Origin: Craterostigma plantagineum | Lineage: Eukaryota; Streptophyta; Magnoliopsida; Lamiales; Linderniaceae | Length of the DNA: 64,000 bases | Assembly (NCBI GenBank): GCA_027422505.1 | Contig: JAPQWV010000028.1 | Location: 2,084,001 to 2,148,000 of the forward strand | Direction: 5' to 3' | In this document: positions 46,072-57,036 of the stretch, piece after piece | Numbering within the stretch: position 1 is the first letter of the stretch | Layout of the letters: the number at the start of each line of letters is the position of its first letter | Program-made: the position numbers and the translations under genes | Notes under the pieces: model-generated | What the model saw: only the letters and a program-made list of their open reading frames with translations | The model's database searches: none | What the model was told of the DNA's origin: nothing

Positions 46072-49000
46072 GATTCGTCTATCAAAATGCAGATATGCAG
46101 ATATACATTAGATACGGAAGCTCGCTTGGGTAGGTATCCTTTTCTGTCTTCACCAAGTTGCACATAGTATCCGTATGGCCCACACTTCAAAAGCACCTAA
46201 TATACGGAGAGAATACAAGGTAATTTACAGGCAATAATAAACATTGATTGGGGAATAGCTATAAAACCTTCTCATCAGTTCCCGGATTGAGACCAAGCTG
46301 CTTGGGCTCCTGAATATTGCTCTTTTGGTTCTCAGAAGTGTTATTATCATCATCTTCCTCACCATACAGGGTTTTAGCAATATACCTGTAACACAGTTGC
46401 ACAGCAAGAAATTATCTTTGTTTCTTGACATGCATGCTGAAAAAAAGAAAGAAAACAAACTTACTTGCACTTGGGGTGTTGATCACAGCCGATAAAGTAC
46501 CCAGCACCAAACCTACTAACCTTGAAAACCAATGTCCCCTCCATACAACTCGGGCACGTTCTATTTCCATCACGAAGGCTCGAAAATAAAAACTGACCGA
46601 ATGTTTTCTCTAACATCTTTTCCACCTGACGTATGTCAACGTTACCAGCTTGTTTGCAATACTGACTAAACCTACCCCAGTAATCTTTCAAAAGGCCTTT
46701 CCACTCAGTCATACCACCAGAGACATTATCAAGCTCAGTCTCCATGTCAGCAGTAAAACTGTAATCAGTCACCTCAGAGAAATAGTGCGAGAGGAAAGCC
46801 GAAACCATGCGGCCACGAAACTCAGGATAGAGCGTTCTGCTTTTCACCGTTATGTAATTCCTATCTTTGAGCGTCTTTATGGTGGTTGCATAAGTCGAAG
46901 GCCTCCCTATGCCAAGTTCCTCGAGCTTTTTAACAAGGGAACCCTCAGTGTAACGTGGTGGAGGCTGTGTGAAGTGTTGCTCAGATTCAACCTTAATCAA
47001 GGACAGTTGCTCACCGCATTTCAAACTGCTTAAAAACTCAAATAGTTCTCGTCTATCAATCTCTTCATTTTCACTGTTTCTGATGCCAATGGTTTCTCTG
47101 TCCTCATTAACTGCCTTAAAGCCAAGGAATTCTATATTCGAACACGTCGAATGGAACATAGTGGACAGGTTAGAACCCCCAATATCGATTTGTATCTGCT
47201 TAATGAAAGCGGGTTCCATTTGGCAGGCGACAGCACGAGACCATATCAGCATATATAATTTCATGGAGTCTTCATCGAGTATTCCCGCAAGTGTAGATGG
47301 TAGTCTACGAATGTCAGTGGGCCTAATGGCCTCATGGGCCTCTTGAGCATTTTTAACTTTCTTGAAATATTTCCTCGTAGTATCCGATACAAAATTTGGG
47401 CCATATCTTTCTGTCACAAAAGCTTGTATACCCTTGGCAGCTTCGTCTGATAAATGCAATCCATCAGTTCTCATGTAAGTTATTAGCCCAGTAGCTTTCC
47501 CATTGGACAATTCCACTCCCTCGTACAGCTTTTGTGCGACTTTCATTGTATAGGATGCTGTGAAGTTCAGTTTGTTCGCAGCATCTTGCTGCAGAGTCGA
47601 TGTAATATATGGTGCGGGCGGGTTTCTACGAACTTTACTGGTTTTAGAGCCTATGACCTCAAACTTGGTTGTTCTTGACTTTTCTTCAATCTGCTTCGCC
47701 TCTTCACTTGAGCTGATAGAGAGTTGGTTCAGCTTCTTGGAATCAAAATGGGTCAGATGGGATGATATGTTGATGCGGTTAGACGAACTGATATTGTTTC
47801 TGTGGAACTGAGCGTTGACTGTCCAATACTCTTGAGCTCTAAATTCATCAATTTCCTTTTCCCGGTCACATATTAGAGCCAATGCAGCTGACTGGACTCG
47901 ACCAGCAGATTGGCAGCCCGGTAATTTCCTCCATAAAAGAGGAGAAACATTGAACCCAATCAAGTAATCAAGAGCACGCCTTGCAAGATAAGCATGCACC
48001 AAATCAGAGTCTATTTCACGAGGTGCTTCTAGTGCACTTTTAATAGATGATTCGGTTATCTCATTAAAAACAACTCTTGCAACAGTAATATCTTCATGCA
48101 AAGCATCCTGCTGATGTAGCATCTCGATGATGTGCCACGCAATGGCCTCTCCTTCCCGGTCAGGGTCTGAGGCAAGGATAAGATTTTTTGCTCTGAAGAA
48201 CGAGAAAAAAAGAATGAGGAAAAACACAAAACCAGGATTTGCAAGAGAATAATAGGGCAAAAAAGTAGAAAAAAATATCGTAAAGTGCATCCACAAAAAC
48301 CCAGATTGAGAATATTATGCCAGATTTCAGACAGCACAAGTCCAAATCAACATGGCTCCTACATCTGAATTCTGAAACTATACCAATTCGCTTCCCTACG
48401 TATATGATGCAAGATGAAACTCCCATAAGACCAATTGTTGTAAGGTGAAAGCCTCAAATATAACCAACTACGGTCATTATATACATACAAGAGACTACTG
48501 CACTTACTGTAACACCAATTAGTATAGGGATCAAACCAACCAATTAAACAGCTCAAATAAAGAGTCAAAATAAATACGGTTGACGTATGAAGATATTGGA
48601 AAAGCGACATACCCGCTTAGTGCAACCTTTATACTCTTAAGATGAGACCAAGCTGCGGACGGGACTTCCCACACCATACTGAAGTCATCATCTGGTCTCA
48701 CCGATCCCGATCGTGCAGCCAAATCCCTGACATGGCCATAACTGGGTAGGACCTCAAACATTTCTCCAAGATATACTTGAATTACTTTAGCCTTTGTCAT
48801 AGATTCAACCACCAAAACAGATTTACTAGTTGGTGGATAAAGTTGAGGCCATGTCCTTTGAGCTTTTGACTTACTTTGGTCAACCAAGCTTGAACTTTGG
48901 CTCTGAGATGCCTTACCATTGATAGGTAACACAAGCTTCTCACCTGAATTTGGAACAGACGATGCTTCCTTAGCAGTTTTTCCCTTTTTATTGGAGCTTT

Positions 49001-50602
49001 TAGTCGACTTCTTTGTTGAACTCTTTTCATCCATCGCTTCTGCTGTAGTATTTGAGGAAGAATTGATCTGACAGATTAATTAATATCAATAATGAGATTG
49101 TCTGATGACACAAGAGATTACACAAGTATACACGTGAGGAAAACACAAAACGATAATGGATATGCAGAAAGATGATAAAAATTACAGCGTTGAAGTAAAA
49201 ATCCATACTGGTTTGGGTGACTGTTTGGTTGGCTTCTTTGTGGCCTTGATCGATGGAGAACTTTTTCCAGATTTCATCGGTTGTTCAGCAAGTTCGGCAT
49301 CATCAGATAATTTGTCCGGTTGTTTTTTCTTGCTTCTAGATTGTTGCTTCGGTTTCTGTTTTCCCTTTGTTTGTTCTCTTTTGCTCGTCTCACTAATTTC
49401 AGGAACTTTGCTGTCCTTTGAGGTAGACAAATTGACATCTCCAGGAACTGCATCGCTCGTGGAATCCAAATTGGATGTTGTTGCATTCTTTTTATGAGCA
49501 AATGCTTTTGGCCATTTACGTTTGTTGAAACTCTTAAATGGATAACTGTTATTGCCCTCCGTTTTAACAATTGAACTATGAGTCCCAGCTCTCGGGATCT
49601 GCGAGAAATATCTGACAAAGGGATCCGGAAAGTTTGAGGTTTGTCCACCGGCTGACCAATAACTGGCAATATTCATGGGAAGTTGAGTTATGGAAGATAA
49701 CCCGTGTCCGAAATATGACCTATTGCCAAAGTCAGACAAGAAGCCACGAGCATCTCCATAAGTTTTTAAGGTAGGAGTCTTCTTATCTCTTGAGGTTCTA
49801 AGAACTTTTGGCCGAATGCTAGTGAGCGGAAAGGTTACTCCAACTCTAAGGGGAAAATTTTTTAATTGATCAACATCCGAAGATGATGACCAAGTTGTAG
49901 AGACAGACGAACTCCTTGGCAACACCCGATTCTGCAACTACAAATAATTATTGAAATAAATAATCAACATCAAATAACACATCTGAGAAGATAAAATGAC
50001 CATCATTTTGCAGCAAAGGAAGTTTAGAACCCTTGAAACCAAAGAAAGCACCATCATATTAGAGACAACAAATCCTTTTTTTTTTGGTAGGAGTTTTCCA
50101 TTTACCACAGTCAAAGGACAGTTTTACAGCAAAATCCCATTACATATAAGTATTAAGCCACAGGGGTAAAGCAAATACTTTGAAACAACACTGAATTAGC
50201 AATTTTCTTTCGATGGCAAAAGGACTGAACAACAAATCTTATATAGGGAGACATTGCTAAAACTGCACTTTTTCCTACCAAACACACCTATCATAAATGT
50301 ACACAATAAGCTGAGACTAAAAAGCTTAAGACTTCATTAAGAAGGATATTCGTAACAAAAATAATAACAGGACGAGAAAATATGAGACACACTGAATTAT
50401 TTTTCGTAGCACCAATATTGTTTCCCGAAACACTTCTTCAGTACAATATAGGGCGAGCAACACAAGTACTTTAGAAATGGGACAAAAAGAAAGGCAAGTA
50501 TGTTTATTAGTCAGGAAGAAAATAAGAACAAACCATGCTTAATCGACGGCAGCAACAAGAAGAAGATGCAGAGGCTATTAGCGTGTGCTGAACAAATCCC
50601 AT
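45541..50602 (-). CDS. DNA topoisomerase IA, organelle-type, eight exons, 1,187 aa
   Basis: Relaxes negative supercoils by transient single-strand cleavage. Exons on the minus strand: 50602-50534, 49937-49209, 49067-48613, 48192-46465, 46385-46268, 46196-46107, 45977-45912, 45849-45541. All junctions are GT-AG and phases add up to 1,188 codons with stop. The start is MGFVQHTLIASASSSCC, a Ser/Cys/Arg-rich, acid-poor head typical of a plastid or mitochondrial transit peptide. A Lys/Ser-rich linker follows, then Toprim (VVESMTKAKVI, with the metal motif ASDPDREGEAIAW), the active-site tyrosine in GLITYMRTDG, EAHEAIRPTD, GRPSTYATTI and FTADMETELD. Near the C-terminus are a zinc finger (CPSCMEG to CDQHPKCK) and a C-terminal repeat (KCGPYGYYVQLGED). 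The Arabidopsis counterpart is, from memory, At4g31210. The first small exon is the least certain part. The reading frame is intact. Confidence 0.93.
46035..46073. repeat. GA microsatellite in a topoisomerase intron
   Basis: AG dinucleotides with one interrupting ACAG, inside the intron between exons 6 and 7 (coding exons 46196-46107 and 45977-45912). Likely length-variable. Confidence 0.95.
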
Positions 50603-51805
50603 CAAACCCACAAAAGCGGTGTTCTTTTACAAAATTCCAGAACTCCCGTGCATCACAAACGCCACAAACTAACTTGTAATTGGCGTTAAGCAGCGCCTTG
50701 AGAAAAAACTCAGTAAAAGGGGGAATTCCACAAGTAGACAATACATGAAACAATTTTTACCAAAGCGATACGAAATCTTCAACTCTTGTTACCTAATTCT
50801 CTCTTAACCCGGCTTTTCGGCCACTCACCGGGCTATTCGAGACGAAAGGGCATTAAGCGCTAATGGAGGAGCGGGATTGGGCGCGAAATTGCGGCACCGA
50901 CTGTGGTGAAGGTGATCGAAAGGAGCACGGCGGAGTGCTGGAGCTGTGACGGCGAAGCTGTTCGATGGTGGATTGCGTGGGCCGGTCTTTGCAGACAACA
51001 AAGATAGGGTTTTTGAGGGGTTTTCTTTTGATACTAGTGTTAAATCTTTAACTAATGGAACGTAAAGTGAAAATAGTTACGCACTAATTCAACTTAATTT
51101 TTTATTTTTTATTATACCAACGGTATATTGCTATCTCATTTATCAAAAAGTTAAGCACATAAATTAAGCAATTTTAGAGATCTTTCGACAACAGTGAACA
51201 AATCGGTAAACATAAAGGACCACCTGAGCAAACAACCAAGCAAAACATCAAATCTAATCACAAGCATAAGACCACACGCATATTCGACAATAAGAACGTG
51301 AACTTCTACTATGCGATTTTTACCGAAGAATAATGAACACCAATGAGTAGCTACGTGTTGGTTGGAGAATGTGCCCCTTGGATTGAATCTTTAATTTCTC
51401 GAAAAACGTCAAATATCCAAAGGAACTCCTGGCGATCACCATGAAATGAAATTTTTCAATAGTGTACATGTGATTTAAAAAGAATGCAAAGCCCCCAAAA
51501 GGATAAAAAGCCCCATTAAAAAGGAAGAGGCCAATAAAGTGTAATAAACACTTCCGCAAGGGAATAAGTGAGCTCCTGCTCGAAGATTTTTATCGAGATC
51601 TCTTCATTATCATTATTTTCAGATTTTCAGGTACATGAGTTTTATTCTCATATCATTTATGTCGATCGACTCTTCTTTACTCGATAGAACCCCGATTGGA
51701 CCACTCTTATTGTTTTCTCCTTTTACTTTGTGAGGATTTTTATCCTCGGAACTCGATGGCTCACCATGCATAAACATTGATTTCCGCATGAGCATTAATA
51801 GTCGG
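50603..51805. other. 5' UTR, promoter region and intergenic DNA of the topoisomerase gene
   Basis: Upstream of the start codon the sequence to about 51010 is richer in GC and CpG than its surroundings, and a possible 5' UTR donor (CCGGTGAGTGG, about 50835) is seen on the minus strand; this is where I would place the transcription start. From 51050 to 51805 I see nothing but AT-rich intergenic DNA. Several short frames (for example at 51320-51559) lack any protein character. Confidence 0.4.
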
Positions 51806-52558
51806 TGTGACGACCCTCATATTCTAATTAGGATTAGTGGCGGATTTCCGCAACGTAAGCTGCGTAAGGCACGTCTAACAAAAACTTTTTCCTAAAATAA
51901 ATACATTACGACAAAAATAATACTTTACACAGTCGATTCTATATATAGGCCGTATCCCCAAAAGTCAAAACAACAAAATCCCTAACGCCGCTCCACAGGT
52001 CTTCATCCATGTACCGCCTCGCCCTCAAAAGTCCGTGGAGTCACCGCCACAAGCCTGCCTTAGTCGCGACGTACCTCGACGTCGGACTCAGTACCTACAA
52101 CACGTAAACGCTGAGCGATTTGCCCATTAGGTGAACTAAAATGCATGACATGCAACGTGCACTCGACCCCGATACCGACACTTTCATATCTCATACGAAA
52201 GTAGTCTCACCTCACCATGTAATGCACGCTCATCCTACCATTAGATCTCATCTCAACCACAGAGCCCCCAGGCTAGACTGGGCACCTCGCGTAACCACTT
52301 AAGAAAGGGGTCAGGAGATCGATTCTCGGGTAGAATATAAGCTGTCTCACAGGTCTAAACTTTCCGAGACGTCTCCTTGCCCCGGCGGTGCCCACGCTGG
52401 TAGCGATCTCCCTGAGCTAACTCTACCAACTCGCCTCCCGCCAAACAGACACTCTCAAAGCTCATATGAAAGTGGTCTCGACAATAATACAATTGTCAGG
52501 TGCACTAGTACTACCCCAGACTCCACCACGAGTCGACAACCGAAATTGGTCACTCTAA
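51806..52558 (-). repeat. Gypsy LTR fragment E1 (3' part)
   Basis: On the minus strand the LTR ends GAGGGTCGTCACA at 51806. Its sequence follows the solo LTR at 26763-29559 (TTAGTGGCGGATTTCCGCAA, CCGCTCCACAGGTCTTCATC, CTAGACTGGGCACC). The match stops at about 52558 (CGGTCACTCTA-equivalent). The 5' part of the LTR is missing. No gene inside. Confidence 0.85.
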
Positions 52559-53561
52559 TAGTTGATAGCTTTAGGCCTGTATTTATGAGAATTAGCCTCT
52601 TTATCTTGGGCTTATGTTATGAGTTTGCACAAGGCCTCATTCATCCTCTTCTTCCTTAATCTAGTCAATAGGCCGGCCATCCCTTCGAGCGCATTCGGTG
52701 GAATAATGTCTCGGATGTTTTCTTCTTGTGTCATGTGATCTTTCGAACTCATGTCTTGGATTCCATCACAACTCCTTTCAATACTTAGAAAATTTTCGAT
52801 CGATCATTGCATTCGAATATCCCATCTGCAACATATAATGCGACAATACAACAATTCTGGGGCACCTCGAAAGGATGAACGTCTAGATGAGTTTCAAACT
52901 CAAGGCTAAAAGTAATCGCACATACGTGATCCTTACAAAGACAATCCTAGGACGTGCCCTTCAAATTCCATTTCTGCCAAACTATGAACCATTCCACTCA
53001 GAAAAGGACTTGCTTCAAGACCTCAGGAGAGTCGGACACATACTAGACCACCAGAAATTATCAAGCTACAAGTTGGGGGAATTCCACGTCCATGGAGAAC
53101 ACTTTTTGGAGTTGTCAACAAGCACATGTCACCCAAACTGGGTTCGACAGGTGCAACACCAATGTTCTAATGGTCTACCATAGAATAATCTTCAACAAGA
53201 ATATCGACTACGCTCAACTCTTCTGGAACGACCTGGTGGACCAAGTCAATAGCAAGCACAAAACAAATAAGCCCCAGGTCGTCCCATTCATCAGGTGGTT
53301 TCTATTCGTCATTCAAAACTCAGAGGGTCCCCAGACTACATTCCCCGCCATTCAGTTCTAGGGCAACCTCGAAAGGATGAACGAACACCAAGACATTCCC
53401 CGCCTTCCAAGTGTGAAGAGCTACCTCGTACCGGTGCCGAAATCCCTGAATTTCCACAAGGCAAAGGACGGCACCAGCAATACTCAACCAATGCCGATCA
53501 AACAGACGATGCCGTGGTCAAGTATCCTCTGGAAATCAACAGACCCAGTCGAGCCCAACCC
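52559..53561 (+). pseudogene. Third accessory-ORF remnant (retroelement-associated)
   Basis: A plus-strand coding relic not related to gag or pol. The word QQFWGTSKGM (about 52848) leads to the frame 52887-53183 (KAKSNRTYVILTKTILGRALQIPF, then KLGEFHVHGEHF), and a shifted frame 53140-53361 (MVYHRIIFNKNIDYAQLFWNDLVDQV, PFIRWFLFVIQ). The pattern of an FW-x-T start, an AKV/N-type strand, and a helix ending FLFVIQ is typical of accessory proteins I know beside copia elements. About 20 bases (CACCTCGAAAGGATGAACG, 52863-52881) recur at 53364-53383, indicating an internal duplication. It ends at 53561, where the LTR of M begins without its 5' part. Confidence 0.45.
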
Positions 53562-55612
53562 AGAAGGGAAAGAAAGAAGAAGGAGAGGAGAAGAAAAATC
53601 TCCGAAAGCTCGGGATCGAAGCTCTCGGGTCGGGATCACACGGAAAAACTCCGTGATTTAGCTTTCTACGGACGTAAGGTAGGTGAAGATCACCTACATA
53701 CGTAAACAATATAGGATTTGTAAATTTTACGTGTTTTGCATGTTATTCATCGAATTCTTCGTGTTTATGTGATAATAATAATTTGCTTGCATGAATTTTT
53801 CGTTGGTTATCTTAGGGAGCACGAGATTGAGTATTTTTAGATCTATGAATATTTGGAAATAGGGATAGAGGACTTTAGATTAAGAGGATAGAGCAAAACT
53901 TGGGGAGAATTAGGATTTTCTAGGGTTTTCTTTATCCATTTCGGCCAAGAGGTTCAAAAATTCATATCTCACAATCTAGACTTCAGATTAAAAATTCCTT
54001 TAAACAGAATTAAGATTTGCAAGTCCTTTATCTGTGGTTAAAATTTTAGGTCCATCGGACATCGTTTACCTTGTGATCATTGAGAAATCCAAAACTGTCG
54101 CAAAACAGCCGTGTAAAATAATTATTTTTAAAATTTTGGAACTTAATCGAAATTTTACAAAATCCAGGGAGTCTGTGTTGTAAAATTCCAAATAGGGGAT
54201 ATTTTTAAAGAAATATAAAGTTTTTAGGAATAAATAATTGGGGTTCTTTGGGTAATTTTCAAAAATTTGGGGACTAGATTGAAAAGTTTCAAAAATCTGG
54301 TGGCTGAGAATGTAAAATCCGGATAGGGGAGATTTTTGAAGAACTATAAAGATTTTGGGGCAGATTTGAAATTCGGAATAAATAATTGGGGTCCTTTGTG
54401 TAATTTTCAAAAATTCGGGGACTAGATTGAAAAGTTTTAAATATGGGAGCTGAGAATGTAAAATCCCGACATAGGAGATTTTTAAAAAAATATAAACTTT
54501 CGGGGCAGATCTGAAATTTTTAAAGATTTGGGGCAGATCTGAAACTTAGGAAAATTTTCAGATCCTTAAAAGTAAACTATGAAATTTTGGGGTTTTAAAT
54601 GCAAAAATTTAGAAAGATATTTTTAAATTAGAAATTTAAGTGATATTTTGAAAGTTGGACAATAGAATTTTAAAATATATTAAATTAGGGACCAATTTTG
54701 AAATTAGGGTGTTAAATAAAGTGAAAAGGATTAAATTTTGGGAACTCTTAGTGAAATTTCGGGGAGAGATCGATGAGTAAGGTTTCGGGCCGAGTAATTC
54801 GGAACGCGGGCTTTGGGCCCGATTATTTAGCGTACGATAGTTTTCGGATCGGGCCAAGCTGATACCTCGGGCCGATACATGATATGAAGATTTGTATTTT
54901 TATGTATTGCATTTTACTTGCATGACATTTGCATACACGTGTTATGAGGGGAGAGAATCGTGCGTAGTCACGGTGACATTGTATAGTGTTGATGAGTGGG
55001 GTAGTTTATGACCGAGTGATGGTTGTCGAATGGTATGAGTTGAGGTTAGGACTAAGGCGCACTATATGATTGAGATGTGGGGGGTGGGCCTCCCGAGCTA
55101 CTGACGCTTGTGGGGAGTGGGGCCTCCCGAGCTACGGACCCCTGCGCGCGCGTGTTGCCTTTAGTACCTAAGCCTCGGGCCCTGATGTGATGTGATGAAA
55201 TGAGAGATGAGAAAAGAGTCGAGCGTGTATTTTGTGAGTTTTGTCGGGATTGGGGTGTGAGAGCATTTGCATTGCATGTTTTTATCTACTGGGCAAAAGC
55301 TCAGGGTTTACGTATGTAGGTGAGGCGGCTGATAGCGGTGACTCCACGGTCTTTTGAGTGCGGGGCAGTACATGGAACGCGATCTGTGGAGTATATTCAT
55401 TCATGTGTCGTATTGTTACTATTTGGGCTTCGGTCTAATACAATAATGTGTGTGTTGTAAAACATTTTTTTTATTACGGATTTAGACTTTTGGGCTTCGG
55501 CCCAGTTCTTGAATATTATTATGTAATAAAAAGTTTTTGTTAAATGGGCTTTCCGCTGTTTACGCTGCGTAAAAACCGCCAAAATACGTATTTAGGAAGT
55601 AGGGTCGTTACA
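53562..55612 (+). repeat. 5' LTR of gypsy element M, 5'-truncated
   Basis: It begins within AGAAGGGAAAGAAAG, which matches 60999 of the 3' LTR, and ends GGGTCGTTACA at 55612 next to the primer site. The first 570 or so bases of the LTR are missing. Against the 3' LTR it has a 22-23 bp extra piece near 53683-53706 (an AGGTGA...TCACCT mirror), several small indels and no MITE. No gene inside. Confidence 0.9.
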
Positions 55613-55614
55613 GG

Positions 55615-55626
55615 TGGTATGAGAGC
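55615..55626 (+). other. Primer binding site of element M (one mismatch)
   Basis: TGGTATGAGAGC, two bases after the LTR. It differs from the initiator-Met tRNA complement TGGTATCAGAGC at one base. Confidence 0.85.
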
Positions 55627-55791
55627 GCTAGGCTTTAGGTTCTGTAGACCGTCCATGTACTGCCGCTCAAAAGCCGGGAGGATCAGCCTACGTCTGTAAG
55701 TTTTATACTATTACGTGAATATATGTAAATGCTTATGTGTTTTTTTTTTGTGTGCTTTTCTATGTTATGTGAACTTGTAGACTCTTAGAAA

Positions 55792-57036
55792 ATGAGGACA
55801 CGATCGGGAAATGGGAATGATGGAGAGCCCAGTCGTCGGGATGGATCTGAATCCCCGACTCGTGAGAACAACACATGTGAGAACGATACCATCCGCTGTT
55901 TGACTGAGCTGATCCAGCAACAGGCTGCTCAAATCCACGATCTAATCAATTTCCGGAGCTCATCTGAGCACCGATCCTCTCCACATCCTGACCGTGTGGA
56001 AATCATCGGGGAAAGGTTTCGTAAACTGAATCCCCCAACTTTCGAGCAAGCTACCGATCCTTCGATGGCAGAAGACTGGATCCGAACAATTGAAGATATG
56101 TTCGTATACGGTCGGGTGCCAGGGAACGAACAAGTTCTCTGTGCCGTTTCGATGTTACGAGGAAGTGCGCGATTTTGGTGGGATACCATCAAAATCCTTA
56201 ACGATCCCGCTACGATACCATGGGATAGATTCAAAGAGCTGTTCTTCGAAAAATACTTCTCAGCCCACGAGCAAGCACAACGAATGAACGAATTCATCAA
56301 CCTCCGACAAGGAAGGATGACGGTGCCGGAATACGTTCGTAAATTCGAAGAGCTATCTCGCTTCGCTCCACACATGGTAGCTACTGATGCATTAAAGGTG
56401 GCTCCTTTCATGGTGGGCCTCAGACCCGAGATTTACCGTGACGTAAGCATGTTGGGTATCCCGGGTGTGCACTTCACACAAGTGGCCGAACGAGCCATCA
56501 TCGCGGAGCAAGCAGAGGCTCAGATCGTGGCGGCGCAAGAAGCAAGGAAGAGAACGGAGAGTCAGCAGGGAGGTGGAGGTGACCGAAAGAGACCATTCTT
56601 CGGGAAAGGCCCTAACCAAGGAGGTCGCTCGGGACCATCTAACTGGCGACCGAGGCCGAACCAGGGACCACCCAGCGTTCCGAACCGATCTTCATACAAC
56701 TCACCACCGTGTCAACAATGTGGGCGTAATCACGTCGGTGTCTGCTTTGGAGTTGGATACAACCCCAACGTCGTTTGCTATCTCTGCGGGAAACAGGGAC
56801 ATTACGCACGAGCCTGCGACCAACCCAGGAATCCGACTCAGACGCTTGCACGACCGCCACCGGTTCCGACTCGAGCATTTGCAATGACCAATGAAAGGGC
56901 GGAGGCGCTACCACCACCAGCTCCAGCTCGAGTGTTTGCATTGACTAATGAAGAGGCGGAGGCGCGACCACCACCGATTCCAGCACGGGTGTTCACATTT
57001 CCAATGAAGAGGCAGAGGCAAATCCTACAGTGGTGA
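55792..57036 (+). pseudogene. Gypsy gag of element M
   Basis: Gag of a Ty3/gypsy element, 414 codons from ATG at 55792 to an out-of-frame stop. Retrotrans_gag core (AEDWIRTIEDMFVY, GSARFWWDTIK, WDRFKELFFEKYF, GRMTVPEYVRKFEELSRFAPHMV), two Cys-rich sites (CQQCGRNHVGVC, and the canonical knuckle CYLCGKQGHYARAC at 56778-56819). Then a 19-residue Pro-rich unit is repeated three times (from about 56847). The third unit is 56 instead of 57 bases, and this one-base loss near 57000 cuts gag off from protease. Otherwise the gag is undamaged. Confidence 0.9.

Noticed and set aside
50511..50753. 80-codon minus-strand frame starting MFHVLSTCGIPP as the N-terminus of the topoisomerase
   Set aside because: It does not join the next exon in frame with a proper donor, while the frame starting at 50602 does so exactly and has transit-peptide composition.
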